DNA of 64,000 bases from Acetobacteraceae bacterium (GTDB lineage Bacteria; Pseudomonadota; Alphaproteobacteria; Acetobacterales; Acetobacteraceae): assembly GCA_003506895.1 (NCBI GenBank), contig DNXO01000132.1, forward strand, positions 48,862-112,861, in the 5' to 3' direction. Below are positions 17,325-25,124 of this stretch, piece by piece. Every line of letters begins with the position of its first letter. Position 1 is the first letter of the stretch. Below the pieces are notes generated by a model. The model had not been told where the DNA came from. It saw nothing but the letters and a program-made list of their open reading frames with translations, and did no database searches. Made by a program: the position numbers and the translations under genes.

Positions 17325-18269
17325 ATGGACCAAATCGCCCGTGCCCTGGACATCGCCAAGTTCCGCGACCCATTCATCACCGCCAGGGGGGAGGCGCGCG
17401 CCTCCGTCGCGTTGCGGGCGCTGGAAACCCTGTGGTTCAACACCGGCACGCTCTGCAACCTGACCTGCCGCAACTGCTACATCGAATCCTCGCCCCGCAA
17501 CGACCGGCTTGCCTACCTGACCGCCGCCGAGGTGGACACCTACCTGGATGAGATCGCCCGCGGCCGGCTGCCGACCACGCTGATCGGTTTCACGGGCGGG
17601 GAGCCGTTCATGAACCCCGACATCATCGCCATGCTCCGCTCGGTTTTCTCGCGCGGGCTGCGGGCGCTGGTGCTGACCAACGCGATGAATCCGCTGCGAA
17701 AAGTCCGGCCGGCGCTGCTCGCGCTATGCGAACAATACCCGGACCAACTGACCATCCGCGTGTCGGTCGATCACTACGACCCCGCGATCCATGAGCAGGA
17801 GCGTGGGCGCCGCACCTGGGCACCGACCCTGGATGGCCTGATCTGGCTCGCCCGCAATGGCTTCAGGCTGGACGTCGCCGGACGGCGCTTCACCGGCGCA
17901 ACCGAAGCATCCCTTCGCGATGGGTTCGCCGCCTTGTTCGCCGCCCACGACATCCCTGTCGATGCCCACGACCCGGTTCGTCTGGTGCTGTTCCCCGAAA
18001 TGGAACCGGAACGGGATGTGCCAGAGATCACCACCGCCTGCTGGAGCATCCTGCACAAATCCCCCAACGACGTGATGTGCGCCGCCGCCCGTATGGTGGT
18101 GAAGCGAAAGGACGCCCCTGCCCCCGTGGTGCTGGCCTGCACCCTTCTGGCCTACGATCCGCGCTTTGAGATGGGCACCACCTTGGCCGAGGCTTCGGCA
18201 CCCGTTTCCCTCAACCACCCCTTCTGCGCCTCATTCTGCGTGCTCGGCGGCGCGTCCTGCAGCCGCTGA
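17325..18269 (+). CDS. Radical SAM protein with Cys-rich C-terminus
   Basis: This is a predicted 4Fe-4S radical S-adenosylmethionine enzyme of 314 aa. The cluster motif CNLTCRNC (C44, C48, C51) is followed by the SAM-binding GFTGGEPFMNP. The C-terminus CASFCVLGGASCSR (C301, C305, C312) could hold an auxiliary cluster, though it is too short for a full SPASM domain. No precursor peptide, cofactor gene or partner is adjacent. The last 118 bp overlap, tail to tail, the end of the SGNH gene on the other strand. Substrate unknown. Confidence 0.85.
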   Translation: MDQIARALDIAKFRDPFITARGEARASVALRALETLWFNTGTLCNLTCRNCYIESSPRNDRLAYLTAAEVDTYLDEIARGRLPTTLIGFTGGEPFMNPDIIAMLRSVFSRGLRALVLTNAMNPLRKVRPALLALCEQYPDQLTIRVSVDHYDPAIHEQERGRRTWAPTLDGLIWLARNGFRLDVAGRRFTGATEASLRDGFAALFAAHDIPVDAHDPVRLVLFPEMEPERDVPEITTACWSILHKSPNDVMCAAARMVVKRKDAPAPVVLACTLLAYDPRFEMGTTLAEASAPVSLNHPFCASFCVLGGASCSR

Positions 18270-19228
18270 TCCAGTTCGGCACTAAAGCGTTCGGCGCCGA
18301 GCGGATTAAGGTGACAGAACCGGTCGCCGAAGAAACGGTCTGGCCAATGTGGCATCAGGTCCGGATCGGCATGGAAGTGACTGTAGCGACGTTCATATGC
18401 CGTCAGATAGGCCGCGAAACCGGCAAGCACGGCGGGACGGACCTGTTCCCAGGTCGCATCGTTCACCGGCATGGCAATGAAGCGGATTTCGATACCGCGC
18501 CGGTCAAGCGCCGACAGCAGCCGGTCGAAATAATAGTCCAGGATCGGCAACGGCTGGAACGACGCCATATGGCCATCAACGGCAACCGCATCCGATCCCG
18601 CGTCGGTACCGAAGTAGTAATGCCCCCGCGCAGCCAGCGTCTGGTCCAGCGTTCGCTGGTTGCGCCCCCAGCGAGCCGCAACGCCACCATGCAGCACGCT
18701 GGAGAAATACAGCGCCGGGAAACGGACCCGATAAAGCCAGTCGCGCAGCGGCGGTGGAAGCCCCTCCGCCCCGCGCGCCTCGTACACCGAGGGATCGGCG
18801 GTCAGCCGTGACGCCAGCCGCAACGCCGCGATATCGGCGGGCGAGAGAAACCCATTACGGACGCTACGTTCCCAGAACAGATCAGGCCGGGTGAAGTGGT
18901 TCGGATCCAGCGAAACGATCACACGTTTCGGCGGGACCGGACATGCCAATGCCCGCTCCAGGGCGGCGAACGCCTCGATCGCGTCGCCGCCGCCAACCGC
19001 CAGATTGGTGGTTCGCACGCTCAACCGGATCGGCAGGATGCCGGCCGCTGCCCTGGAGTCACCCAGGATGATCATGTCCCCCAGGTCACAGCGATCCAGC
19101 ATCCTCTCCTTGGCCACCCAGGACGGGTATTCGCGGTCCATGAACGCCATCGGCATCGCCGCGACCCACAGCCAGGCCGCCGCGAAACTGACCAGAGCCG
19201 CCGACGCCAGCGTGACCAGGTAGCGCAT
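18152..19228 (-). CDS. SGNH/DltD-like acyl-transfer partner protein
   Basis: This is a membrane-anchored SGNH-fold protein of 358 aa. The start at 19228 shares one base with the MBOAT stop (TGATG), and an N-terminal helix (LVTLASAALVSFAAAWLWVA) would anchor it. The block I motif is MIILGDSRAAAGI, and a C-terminal block FCHLNPLGAERF looks like the His-containing site. Third gene of an ACP-MBOAT-SGNH unit, it probably completes transfer of an acyl group across the membrane to an extracytoplasmic acceptor, as DltD or AlgX/AlgJ do. The longer frame back to 19387 lies inside the MBOAT gene and is not used. Confidence 0.75.
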   Translation of the reverse strand: MRYLVTLASAALVSFAAAWLWVAAMPMAFMDREYPSWVAKERMLDRCDLGDMIILGDSRAAAGILPIRLSVRTTNLAVGGGDAIEAFAALERALACPVPPKRVIVSLDPNHFTRPDLFWERSVRNGFLSPADIAALRLASRLTADPSVYEARGAEGLPPPLRDWLYRVRFPALYFSSVLHGGVAARWGRNQRTLDQTLAARGHYYFGTDAGSDAVAVDGHMASFQPLPILDYYFDRLLSALDRRGIEIRFIAMPVNDATWEQVRPAVLAGFAAYLTAYERRYSHFHADPDLMPHWPDRFFGDRFCHLNPLGAERFSAELDQRLQDAPPSTQNEAQKGWLRETGAEASAKVVPISKRGS

Positions 19229-20643
19229 CAGAAGCGGAAATACAGGAATTCGCCAGTGCCCCCGGCCCCGAGCAGCCCTAGGGTCGCGGCGCATCCCATC
19301 GCCAAGGCGTGTGCCGGCGTCGGCCTCCAGGCGAACCGGGCTGATGGGCCAGCCAGCATGAACTGCCGGGTCGAGGGCGCGAACCACACGAGCCCATAAA
19401 GGCTCACCAGCCAGGCGATATCGGCGGCGCCGTGGATGTCGGGGCGCAACGAACCGGGGCCGTGAAAGCCCGCCATGGCCGACAGCATCGCTCCGGCATT
19501 TGCTAACGTGTCAGACCGAAAGATAACCCCGGCGGTCAGCACGCACACATATGTCAGCGCGACGGCCGCGATGTTTGGCAGGGCCGGTGCGCGGACCAGC
19601 CGCCATGCATGGTTGATCAGTAAAAAACCCGAATGCAGCAGCGCGAACACGACAAAGGGCCAGGTGGCACCATGCCACAGGCCGACCAGGACCATCGTCA
19701 CGATGATCGGCAGCGCGATCATGCCGGTGAAGCCGTTCGGCGTCCGCTGCGCCGCCGCGTCGATCGACAGGCCCCACGTCCGCCGCCAACGCAGGATCGC
19801 CAGGGTCAGCGGCGCGTGAACATTACTGACCAGGAACCGGGTCAGCGACATGTGCCAACGCTGCCAGTATCCGATGACAGACGACGCTCTATAGGGTTGG
19901 TCGAAATTGTCGGGAAACCTCAGCCCAACCATCCAGGCGAGGCCGATCGCCATGTCAGTGTAGCCGGAGAAATCGAAGTAAAGCATCAACGAGTATGAGG
20001 CCGCGGCCTGCCAGGCCGGAAACAGCGCCAGGTGGGCGGGATCACCGAAGCCAGCCGCGACAACGACCGACAGCGGATCGGCGAGCAACGTCTTCTTCAG
20101 CAGCCCAATCACGAAAAAGCCGCTGCCAACGGACAGTGTATCGACGTTTAAGCGCCAACCATTCGCGCGGGCAAACTGGGGCAGCATTTCACCAGGATTC
20201 AGAATCGGTCCAGCCAGCAGCGCGGGAAAAAACGCGGCGAACAGGGCGTAGTCCAGCGCGCGCGGCGGCTTGGTTTCGCCGTCCGCGTGGTAAAGCAGGC
20301 AACCGATCTGGGTAAAGGTGAAAAAGCTCAAACCCAGCGGGGCGTGCGGTTGCAGATATTTGAACCAACCAAGCGCAGCGAGGTTGAGTGCCAGACCCAC
20401 CATGGTCCAGCCCCTCGCGCTGGAAGAGCCGTGGACAATGTGCAGCAGGAAGAAATTGCCGGCGACGGACAGGATCAGCAGCGGCAGGAAAGTCGGCGCG
20501 CCGACAGCGTAGAACGCCAATGAAGCGGCGATCAGCCATGACTTCGCCCAGACCGGCCCGAAACGGCTGAACAACGCGAAACCAGCCAATACGACTGGCA
20601 GGAAGCCGAGCAGGAACGGAAATCCGCTGAAACTCACCGGCAT
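19228..20643 (-). CDS. MBOAT-family membrane O-acyltransferase (DltB/AlgI type)
   Basis: This is a polytopic inner-membrane O-acyltransferase of 471 aa. The start at 20643 overlaps the stop of the ACP gene (TGATG). Family motifs are FDFSGYTDMAIGLAWMVGLR, DNFDQPYRASSV, IGYWQRWHMSLTRF and the catalytic-His segment VGLWHGATWPF. Several hydrophobic segments fill the rest. Being downstream of a carrier-protein gene, it most likely takes an acyl group from phosphopantetheine and passes it out of the cell to the SGNH partner. The acceptor (glycan or lipid) is not evident. Confidence 0.88.
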   Translation of the reverse strand: MPVSFSGFPFLLGFLPVVLAGFALFSRFGPVWAKSWLIAASLAFYAVGAPTFLPLLILSVAGNFFLLHIVHGSSSARGWTMVGLALNLAALGWFKYLQPHAPLGLSFFTFTQIGCLLYHADGETKPPRALDYALFAAFFPALLAGPILNPGEMLPQFARANGWRLNVDTLSVGSGFFVIGLLKKTLLADPLSVVVAAGFGDPAHLALFPAWQAAASYSLMLYFDFSGYTDMAIGLAWMVGLRFPDNFDQPYRASSVIGYWQRWHMSLTRFLVSNVHAPLTLAILRWRRTWGLSIDAAAQRTPNGFTGMIALPIIVTMVLVGLWHGATWPFVVFALLHSGFLLINHAWRLVRAPALPNIAAVALTYVCVLTAGVIFRSDTLANAGAMLSAMAGFHGPGSLRPDIHGAADIAWLVSLYGLVWFAPSTRQFMLAGPSARFAWRPTPAHALAMGCAATLGLLGAGGTGEFLYFRF

Positions 20644-20891
20644 CAGGCCGCGGCGAGCGCCTGCTTCGTTACGATCATCCCCGCGAGGTCGCCGACCGTG
20701 GTCAGCCGGTCGATCTCCGTGAGGTCGAACTGGATACCGAACCGACACTCGGCCTCGACCACAACGGTGACGAGATCCATCGAGTCCCAGTCGGCCAGAT
20801 CTTCGAAACGCGTCTGCGGCGTGGGGTCAAGGTCACTATCGCGCAGCAATTCGCGCAGAATGGCGGTAATCTCGGTCAGGGGCGTGGGCAC
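20643..20891 (-). CDS. Acyl carrier protein of the MBOAT cassette
   Basis: This is an 82-aa phosphopantetheine carrier with a GTG start. The attachment site is ADWDSMDLV with Ser37 (DSM rather than the usual DSL). The four-helix outline and acidic composition are normal. GGGAG lies about 6 nt before the GTG, but that site is base-paired in a strong leader hairpin (20899-20928). It differs from the housekeeping AcpP and resembles DltC-like dedicated carriers. No ligase (DltA-like) or phosphopantetheinyl transferase is adjacent, so loading must happen in trans. Confidence 0.88.
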   Translation of the reverse strand: MPTPLTEITAILRELLRDSDLDPTPQTRFEDLADWDSMDLVTVVVEAECRFGIQFDLTEIDRLTTVGDLAGMIVTKQALAAA

Positions 20892-20898
20892 GGAATAC

Positions 20899-20928
20899 TC
20901 CCTCGCATTCGGTCAGCGAATGGAGGGA
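20899..20928 (-). promoter_or_regulatory. Leader hairpin that buries the ACP ribosome binding site
   Basis: On the minus strand TCCCTCCATTCG-CTGAC-CGAATGCGAGGGA folds into a 12-bp stem with one bulged C. The 3' arm contains the Shine-Dalgarno GAGGGAG of the ACP gene, 6 nt from its GTG. The layout fits an RNA thermometer, attenuator or protein-controlled translation switch for the whole ACP-MBOAT-SGNH unit. No U-tract follows, so a terminator is less likely. Confidence 0.6.
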
Positions 20929-21007
20929 ACTTTACCGGCGATAAACTAACGAAGGGTTAACAGGCGGGAGGCTTTTTAGCGCACCGGATCGCGCCCGGCG
21001 TTTCGTC

Positions 21008-21601
21008 CTAGGCGTGCCCGGCAACCCCGGACAGCAGCAGCGGATCGACCCGCAGCTTCGCGAACGCCCGCCGCCATTTGGTGTCATGTTCAGTATCGAA
21101 CAGCAGCGTCTCGTCCGGCGGAACGGAGAGCCACGCGTTCTGCTGGATCTCCTGGTCGAGTTGCCCGGGGCCCCAGCCAGCATAGCCGAGTGCCAGGACG
21201 CATTCGCGCGGTCCGCCACCCTCGGCGATCACCTTCAGCACGTCCAGGCTGGCGGTCAGCGCCGTCTCGCCGGTTACGCGAAGACTGCCCTCGCCCGTCC
21301 AGTCGCTGGTGTGCAGCACGAAGCCGCGGGCATTCTCGACCGGGCCGCCGGCATAAAGCTTGATCTCCCTGGCGGGCGGGACCGGTTCGACGTTCAGTTG
21401 TTTCAGCAGGTCGTCGAAGGTCGGTTTGACGATCGGCCGGTTCAGCACCAGCCCCATCGCGCCTTCCGGTGTGTGGGCGCACAAATAGATCACGCTCTGC
21501 TGGAAGCGTGGATCCGCCATCGACGGCATGGCGATCAGCAACTGGCCGGTCAAAAACCCTTCCGGCGTTGGGGCATCGGTATCGATCTGGAACGTGGCCA
21601 T
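21008..21601 (-). CDS. YqgE/AlgH family protein (DUF179)
   Basis: This is a conserved cytosolic protein of 197 aa whose biochemical role is unsettled. Family features are GQLLIAMPSMADPRFQQSVIYLCAHTPEGAMGLVLNRP near the N-terminus and LALGYAGWGPGQLDQEI near the C-terminus. It is monocistronic here, divergent from the DUF35-thiolase pair with about 108 bp between starts. The annotation AlgH (alginate regulation) comes from Pseudomonas and should not be read as function here. Confidence 0.92.
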   Translation of the reverse strand: MATFQIDTDAPTPEGFLTGQLLIAMPSMADPRFQQSVIYLCAHTPEGAMGLVLNRPIVKPTFDDLLKQLNVEPVPPAREIKLYAGGPVENARGFVLHTSDWTGEGSLRVTGETALTASLDVLKVIAEGGGPRECVLALGYAGWGPGQLDQEIQQNAWLSVPPDETLLFDTEHDTKWRRAFAKLRVDPLLLSGVAGHA

Positions 21602-21709
21602 TGTGCGAATTTGGGCTTAACCCCCGCCCTGTGCAAGCGGTTCGGTGCCGGTTTGTGCGGGAACGTTTGCGTTGCTACCCTGGCGGGCGAAACGTCAGAG
21701 GAAACACCG

Positions 21710-22096
21710 ATGCCGAATGCGGCCGAATCCCCCCTTGCGACCTATATCGCGCATCTGAAGCGCGGCGAGTTGGGCTACCAGTTCAGTCCCTCGTTGGGTC
21801 ACGCCGTGTTCTATCCGCGGGTAATCGCGCCGAAAACCGGCGCGGCGGACCTGGAATGGCGGGTCAGCAATGGTCTCGGGACCGTGCATGCCACCACCGT
21901 GGTGCATGCTCAGGGCGGCGCGACCCACAATGTCTGCCTGGTCGATGTGGACGAAGGTTTCCGGATGATGAGCCGGGTCGAGGACATCGAGCCCACCCGG
22001 GTGACGATCGGCATGCGCGTCAAATTCCGCGTCCACACGCCAGAGGGCGACGAAGACCCCTATCCTGTATTCACCCCGGTGGAGAACGGCCAATGA
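21710..22096 (+). CDS. DUF35 OB-fold protein, thiolase partner
   Basis: This is a small protein of 128 aa with the OB-fold part of DUF35 proteins (GLGTVHATTVVHAQGG, RVEDIEPTRVTIGMRVKFRV). The family works as a subunit of SCP-x-type thiolases and aldolases and is thought to help bind acyl-CoA. The ATG at 21710 follows AGAGGAAA at a suitable distance; the longer frame back to 21014 is antisense to yqgE. The stop overlaps the thiolase ATG (ATGA), so the two are translationally coupled. The N-terminal zinc-ribbon cysteines of some members are absent. Confidence 0.85.
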   Translation: MPNAAESPLATYIAHLKRGELGYQFSPSLGHAVFYPRVIAPKTGAADLEWRVSNGLGTVHATTVVHAQGGATHNVCLVDVDEGFRMMSRVEDIEPTRVTIGMRVKFRVHTPEGDEDPYPVFTPVENGQ

Positions 22097-23247
22097 CCGG
22101 CGTGACCCGCGGCAGCGTCGCCATCGTCGGCGCCGCCGAATCCGATATCGGCGCCGTCGCCGCGCTGATGAGCCCAATCGACCTGATGGCACAGGGCATC
22201 CACCGCGCGCTGGAAGACGCCGGCTTGACCCTGAAAGACGTGGACGGCCTGTTCTGCGCCACCACCCAGGCCAGGACATCGGCGATGTCGCTCGTCGAGT
22301 ATCTCGGCCTGCCCAACGCCTATACCGACAGCACGATCGTCGGCGGTTCGTCGTTCGAGGTCCACGTCGCCCACGCCCATGCAGCGCTGGAGGCCGGCCT
22401 CTGCACCGTCGCCGTCGTCGCCTACGGCAGCACCCAACGCACCGTTGGCCGCCGAGCCTCCAGCGCGCGCGAGTTCAATCCGTATGAAACGCCGTACAAG
22501 CCGTTCCTGCCGGCAACCGCCTATGCGATGGCGGCGAACCGGCACATGCACGAATACGGCACCACCCGCGAGCAAATGGCCGCCGTCGCGGTCGCCGCCC
22601 GTGAGTGGGCGCTGCTGAACCCGGCGGCGTGGGAGAAGAAGCCGCTGACCATCGCCGATGTGCTGAATGCGCGTCCGATCAGCGATCCATTCACGGTTCG
22701 CGACATCTGTCTGGTGACCGACGGCGGCGGAGCGATCGTGCTGGTGAAGGCCGACCGCGCGCGGGCACTGAAGCACGCGCCGGTTTATGTGCTGGGAAGT
22801 GGACAGTCGATCACGCACGCCTCGATCACCTCGATGCCGACGCTGACGCATACTGGGGCGATCGAGTCCGGTGCCCAGGCGTACCGCGCCGCCGGCCTGA
22901 AACCGGCCGATGTGAAAGTGCTGGCGCTGTATGACGCGTTCACGATCAACACCATCCTGTTCCTGGAAGATCTCGGCTTCTGCCCCAAGGGCGAAGGCGG
23001 CCGGTTCGTCGAGGGCGGGCGGATCGCTCCAAAAGGCACGCTGGCGGTCAACACCAACGGCGGTGGTCTGTCGTATTGCCATCCCGGAATGTATGGCCTG
23101 TTCCTGCTGATCGAAGCAGTTCGGCAGGTGCGGGGCGAATGTGGCCAGCGGCAGGTCGCCGGGGCCGATGTCGCCTTGGTTCACGGCAATGGCGGCGTGC
23201 TGTCCGCTCAGGCGACGACAATCCTGGGTGGACCAGCGACGGTCTGA
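22093..23247 (+). CDS. Thiolase-family protein (SCP-x/lipid-transfer type)
   Basis: This is a 384-aa non-decarboxylating thiolase-fold protein of the SCP-x group. The opening GSVAIVGAAESDIG, the segment ALYDAFTINTILFLEDLGFC, and the closing VNTNGGGLSYCHPGMYGLFLLIEAVRQVRG and VHGNGGVLSAQATTIL are subgroup hallmarks, including the GGxxxxGHP-like catalytic loop with C-H-P. The usual first catalytic Cys position reads STIVGGSSFEVHVA, with Ser instead of Cys, which points to an aldolase-like or non-classical activity paired with the DUF35 subunit. A role in fatty acid, sterol or aromatic side-chain catabolism is inferred. Confidence 0.85.
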   Translation: MTGVTRGSVAIVGAAESDIGAVAALMSPIDLMAQGIHRALEDAGLTLKDVDGLFCATTQARTSAMSLVEYLGLPNAYTDSTIVGGSSFEVHVAHAHAALEAGLCTVAVVAYGSTQRTVGRRASSAREFNPYETPYKPFLPATAYAMAANRHMHEYGTTREQMAAVAVAAREWALLNPAAWEKKPLTIADVLNARPISDPFTVRDICLVTDGGGAIVLVKADRARALKHAPVYVLGSGQSITHASITSMPTLTHTGAIESGAQAYRAAGLKPADVKVLALYDAFTINTILFLEDLGFCPKGEGGRFVEGGRIAPKGTLAVNTNGGGLSYCHPGMYGLFLLIEAVRQVRGECGQRQVAGADVALVHGNGGVLSAQATTILGGPATV

Positions 23248-23254
23248 AGGTTCT

Positions 23255-24463
23255 TTACCCGTTCGGCGAGGGCAAAGCCGGCTCCTCGCCGAACGGGCGG
23301 TTAATCACTGACAGCGCTTCGGTCGCCGCGAACAGGCGGTTGCGGCGGTAGCCGGTGCGCTCGTTCAGGATGCCAGCCTCAATCAGTTGGGCGATCGCTT
23401 GGTTGGCCTGCGGCGTACTGACATCCAGGAGCGAGGCAAGCCGAGCGGTGGTCAGCACCGGATAGTGCGGCAGAACATCCAGCGCCCGCAGCGCCGCCGA
23501 TCCGGATCGGAATCTGCGGCGGGACAGCCAGATCGTGTGCAGGTCGCGCAGCGCCACGCGGGTCGCCAGCAGTTCGGCGACCGTGGCCGTGATCGCTTCC
23601 GCGACGAAGCCGATGATCTCGTGCCAGAGGTGCCGCTGCTGCGCCGCCTTCAACGCCGCGTAATAAGCGGTGCGATTGGCTTCGATATAGGGCGACAGAT
23701 ACAGCGGGGCATGCCCCTGCGCCGCCATCATCAAGGGCAGCAGAAGCCGTCCAACGCGGCCATTGCCGTCCGAGAACGGATGCACCGCTTCGAAATGCGC
23801 GTGGGCAACCGCCATGCGGGTGATGACGTTCGGGGGATACAACTCGTCGGCGTCGCCGCGCATGTAGGCAATGTTGTCCGACAGGCACCGGGCGATGTCT
23901 TCGGGCGGCGTCGGGTTATAGGTCGAGTAAGCGATGTCCCCATGGCCGCCGATCCAGACGACCTTTTCGCGCAGAGCCCCCGGCGTGTCGCGATAGTCCG
24001 GATCCGCCCGGGTTACCGACCGATGGAGGTCACGAACCAGCGCCTCGGTGAAAACGCCCGGCCCCAGGGCCATCGCGCGCGGCACCACGGTGTCGAGGCA
24101 AAGCGCGTAATCCTTCACCTGGTCGGCGGCATACTGGCCCTTGGTATCGCCAGTTTCCTCCACCAGCAGCAGTTCGTCCAGCGTGCTGTTCGTCCCCTCG
24201 ATCGCGGAACTGCTCAGCGCTTCCTGGCGCATGATAATGCGGCTGACGAGCCATGGGTCGCCGAGTTCGGAAGCGATGGTTTCAAGCCGGGTCAGGGCTG
24301 CGTTCGCCGCGGCACATTCGCGGGCCACCGGCATCACCGACGGATGCGCCGCCGGAGGCGGTGATGGCACGACGCCATAATGGTTCGCGAACGGCGGCGG
24401 GAGCCGCTTGAGCGCCATTCTGACGTTGTGGGACAAGCCGGCGCGGTTCACCAAAACCCTCAT
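23255..24463 (-). CDS. Fic-family adenylyltransferase-like protein with winged HTH (class II)
   Basis: Fic enzymes modify proteins, usually by AMP transfer. This 402-aa protein has the complete active-site motif HPFSDGNGRVGR (228-239). Its own inhibitory helix SSAIEG (85-90), N-terminal to the Fic core, makes it class II and probably self-restrained. The C-terminal 70 residues form a winged helix (TTARLASLLDVSTPQANQAI). No antitoxin gene is adjacent. The start may instead be the Met at 24418 (MALKRLPPPF); neither start has a clear ribosome binding site. Confidence 0.92.
   Translation of the reverse strand: MRVLVNRAGLSHNVRMALKRLPPPFANHYGVVPSPPPAAHPSVMPVARECAAANAALTRLETIASELGDPWLVSRIIMRQEALSSSAIEGTNSTLDELLLVEETGDTKGQYAADQVKDYALCLDTVVPRAMALGPGVFTEALVRDLHRSVTRADPDYRDTPGALREKVVWIGGHGDIAYSTYNPTPPEDIARCLSDNIAYMRGDADELYPPNVITRMAVAHAHFEAVHPFSDGNGRVGRLLLPLMMAAQGHAPLYLSPYIEANRTAYYAALKAAQQRHLWHEIIGFVAEAITATVAELLATRVALRDLHTIWLSRRRFRSGSAALRALDVLPHYPVLTTARLASLLDVSTPQANQAIAQLIEAGILNERTGYRRNRLFAATEALSVINRPFGEEPALPSPNG
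23258..23297. terminator. 14-bp perfect inverted repeat at the Fic 3' end
   Basis: CCCGTTCGGCGAGG (23258-23271) and its exact complement (23284-23297) are separated by 12 nt. The repeat lies in the last codons of the Fic gene and 11 bp after the thiolase stop on the other strand. It can serve as a terminator for the rightward thiolase transcript and as a 3' hairpin for the Fic mRNA. No U-tract is seen. Confidence 0.5.
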
Positions 24464-24517
24464 TAAACGGTGGTTCTGAGACTTATAATTAGGGTTTTAC
24501 GGAAAATCCATATTATA
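24464..24517 (-). promoter_or_regulatory. AT-rich promoter region of the Fic gene
   Basis: This short AT-rich gap stands out in a GC-rich window. On the minus strand it holds TATAAT (24512-24517) overlapping the end of the upstream gene, and AATTATAAG (24482-24490) nearer the Fic start. No convincing -35 box is visible. The composition suggests Fic has its own promoter rather than being co-transcribed. Confidence 0.35.
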
Positions 24518-25094
24518 ATGAAGAGTTGGCGGCCGTAAGAAGGGTTGCGGCGGCGGCCTGCACGCAATGCTCGAATACCGACAGGTCGTTCCAACGGTCC
24601 TGATCGTCGCGAACCAGCGTCCCGCCCGAACCAAAAATGCCGCCCTCGATCATCAGGTTGTCGAACAGCCCGAACTGTTCCACCATCAGCCCATCGGAAT
24701 CCCACCATGACCCGTCCGGCGCCTGCCGGCCACCAGCCAGAAACGACAGGGTGCGGTCAAGGAACGGCGCGGCGACGGTGGCATAGCCGAAAAGCTTCAG
24801 CCCCAGGCCGCGCGCGAAGCCAACCTCATAAACCGTGCCGACATCGGCGCTGGGGCCGCGGAACGGCGTGAGGTTGGCGAGGATCGCCTCGCAGCTTCGG
24901 ATGTGCGCCTCATTACGAAGCGCGATGCGGCGCCATTCCGGCAGCAGCGCCCATTCGGGCGGTTCATCCGCCAGGGGATCCAGCGGCGAGACGCCGGTCA
25001 GGTGAAAGCCGGCGCAGATCGCCTTCTTCCGCTCCATCCATGCGATGGGGTCGGGCAGGAAGACGTCTGGACCGGCGAGGTAAACCCTTGGCAT
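24513..25094 (-). CDS. Nucleoside 2-deoxyribosyltransferase family protein
   Basis: This 193-aa cytosolic protein has the Rossmann-like deoxyribosyltransferase fold. It begins MPRVYLAGPDVFLPDP, the glycosyl-binding start; RNEAHIRSCEAILANLTPFRGPSADVGTVYEVGFARGLG contains the catalytic region (Asp and Glu of the base-exchange site). These enzymes swap bases between deoxynucleosides; relatives hydrolyse nucleotides. It lies 30 bp from the pgk stop in the same orientation, possibly reached by read-through from pgk. Confidence 0.85.
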   Translation of the reverse strand: MPRVYLAGPDVFLPDPIAWMERKKAICAGFHLTGVSPLDPLADEPPEWALLPEWRRIALRNEAHIRSCEAILANLTPFRGPSADVGTVYEVGFARGLGLKLFGYATVAAPFLDRTLSFLAGGRQAPDGSWWDSDGLMVEQFGLFDNLMIEGGIFGSGGTLVRDDQDRWNDLSVFEHCVQAAAATLLTAANSSL

Positions 25095-25124
25095 GCCGCC
25101 ATCATAGCGGCTTTGCCGATTCGG

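Noticed and set aside
17059..17473. Minus-strand ORFs with a 9-residue repeat (GSVYSHDK-like)
   Set aside because: The repeat arises from the 27-bp DNA unit, no ribosome binding site or homologous family is seen, and the frame runs antisense into the CDF and radical SAM genes.
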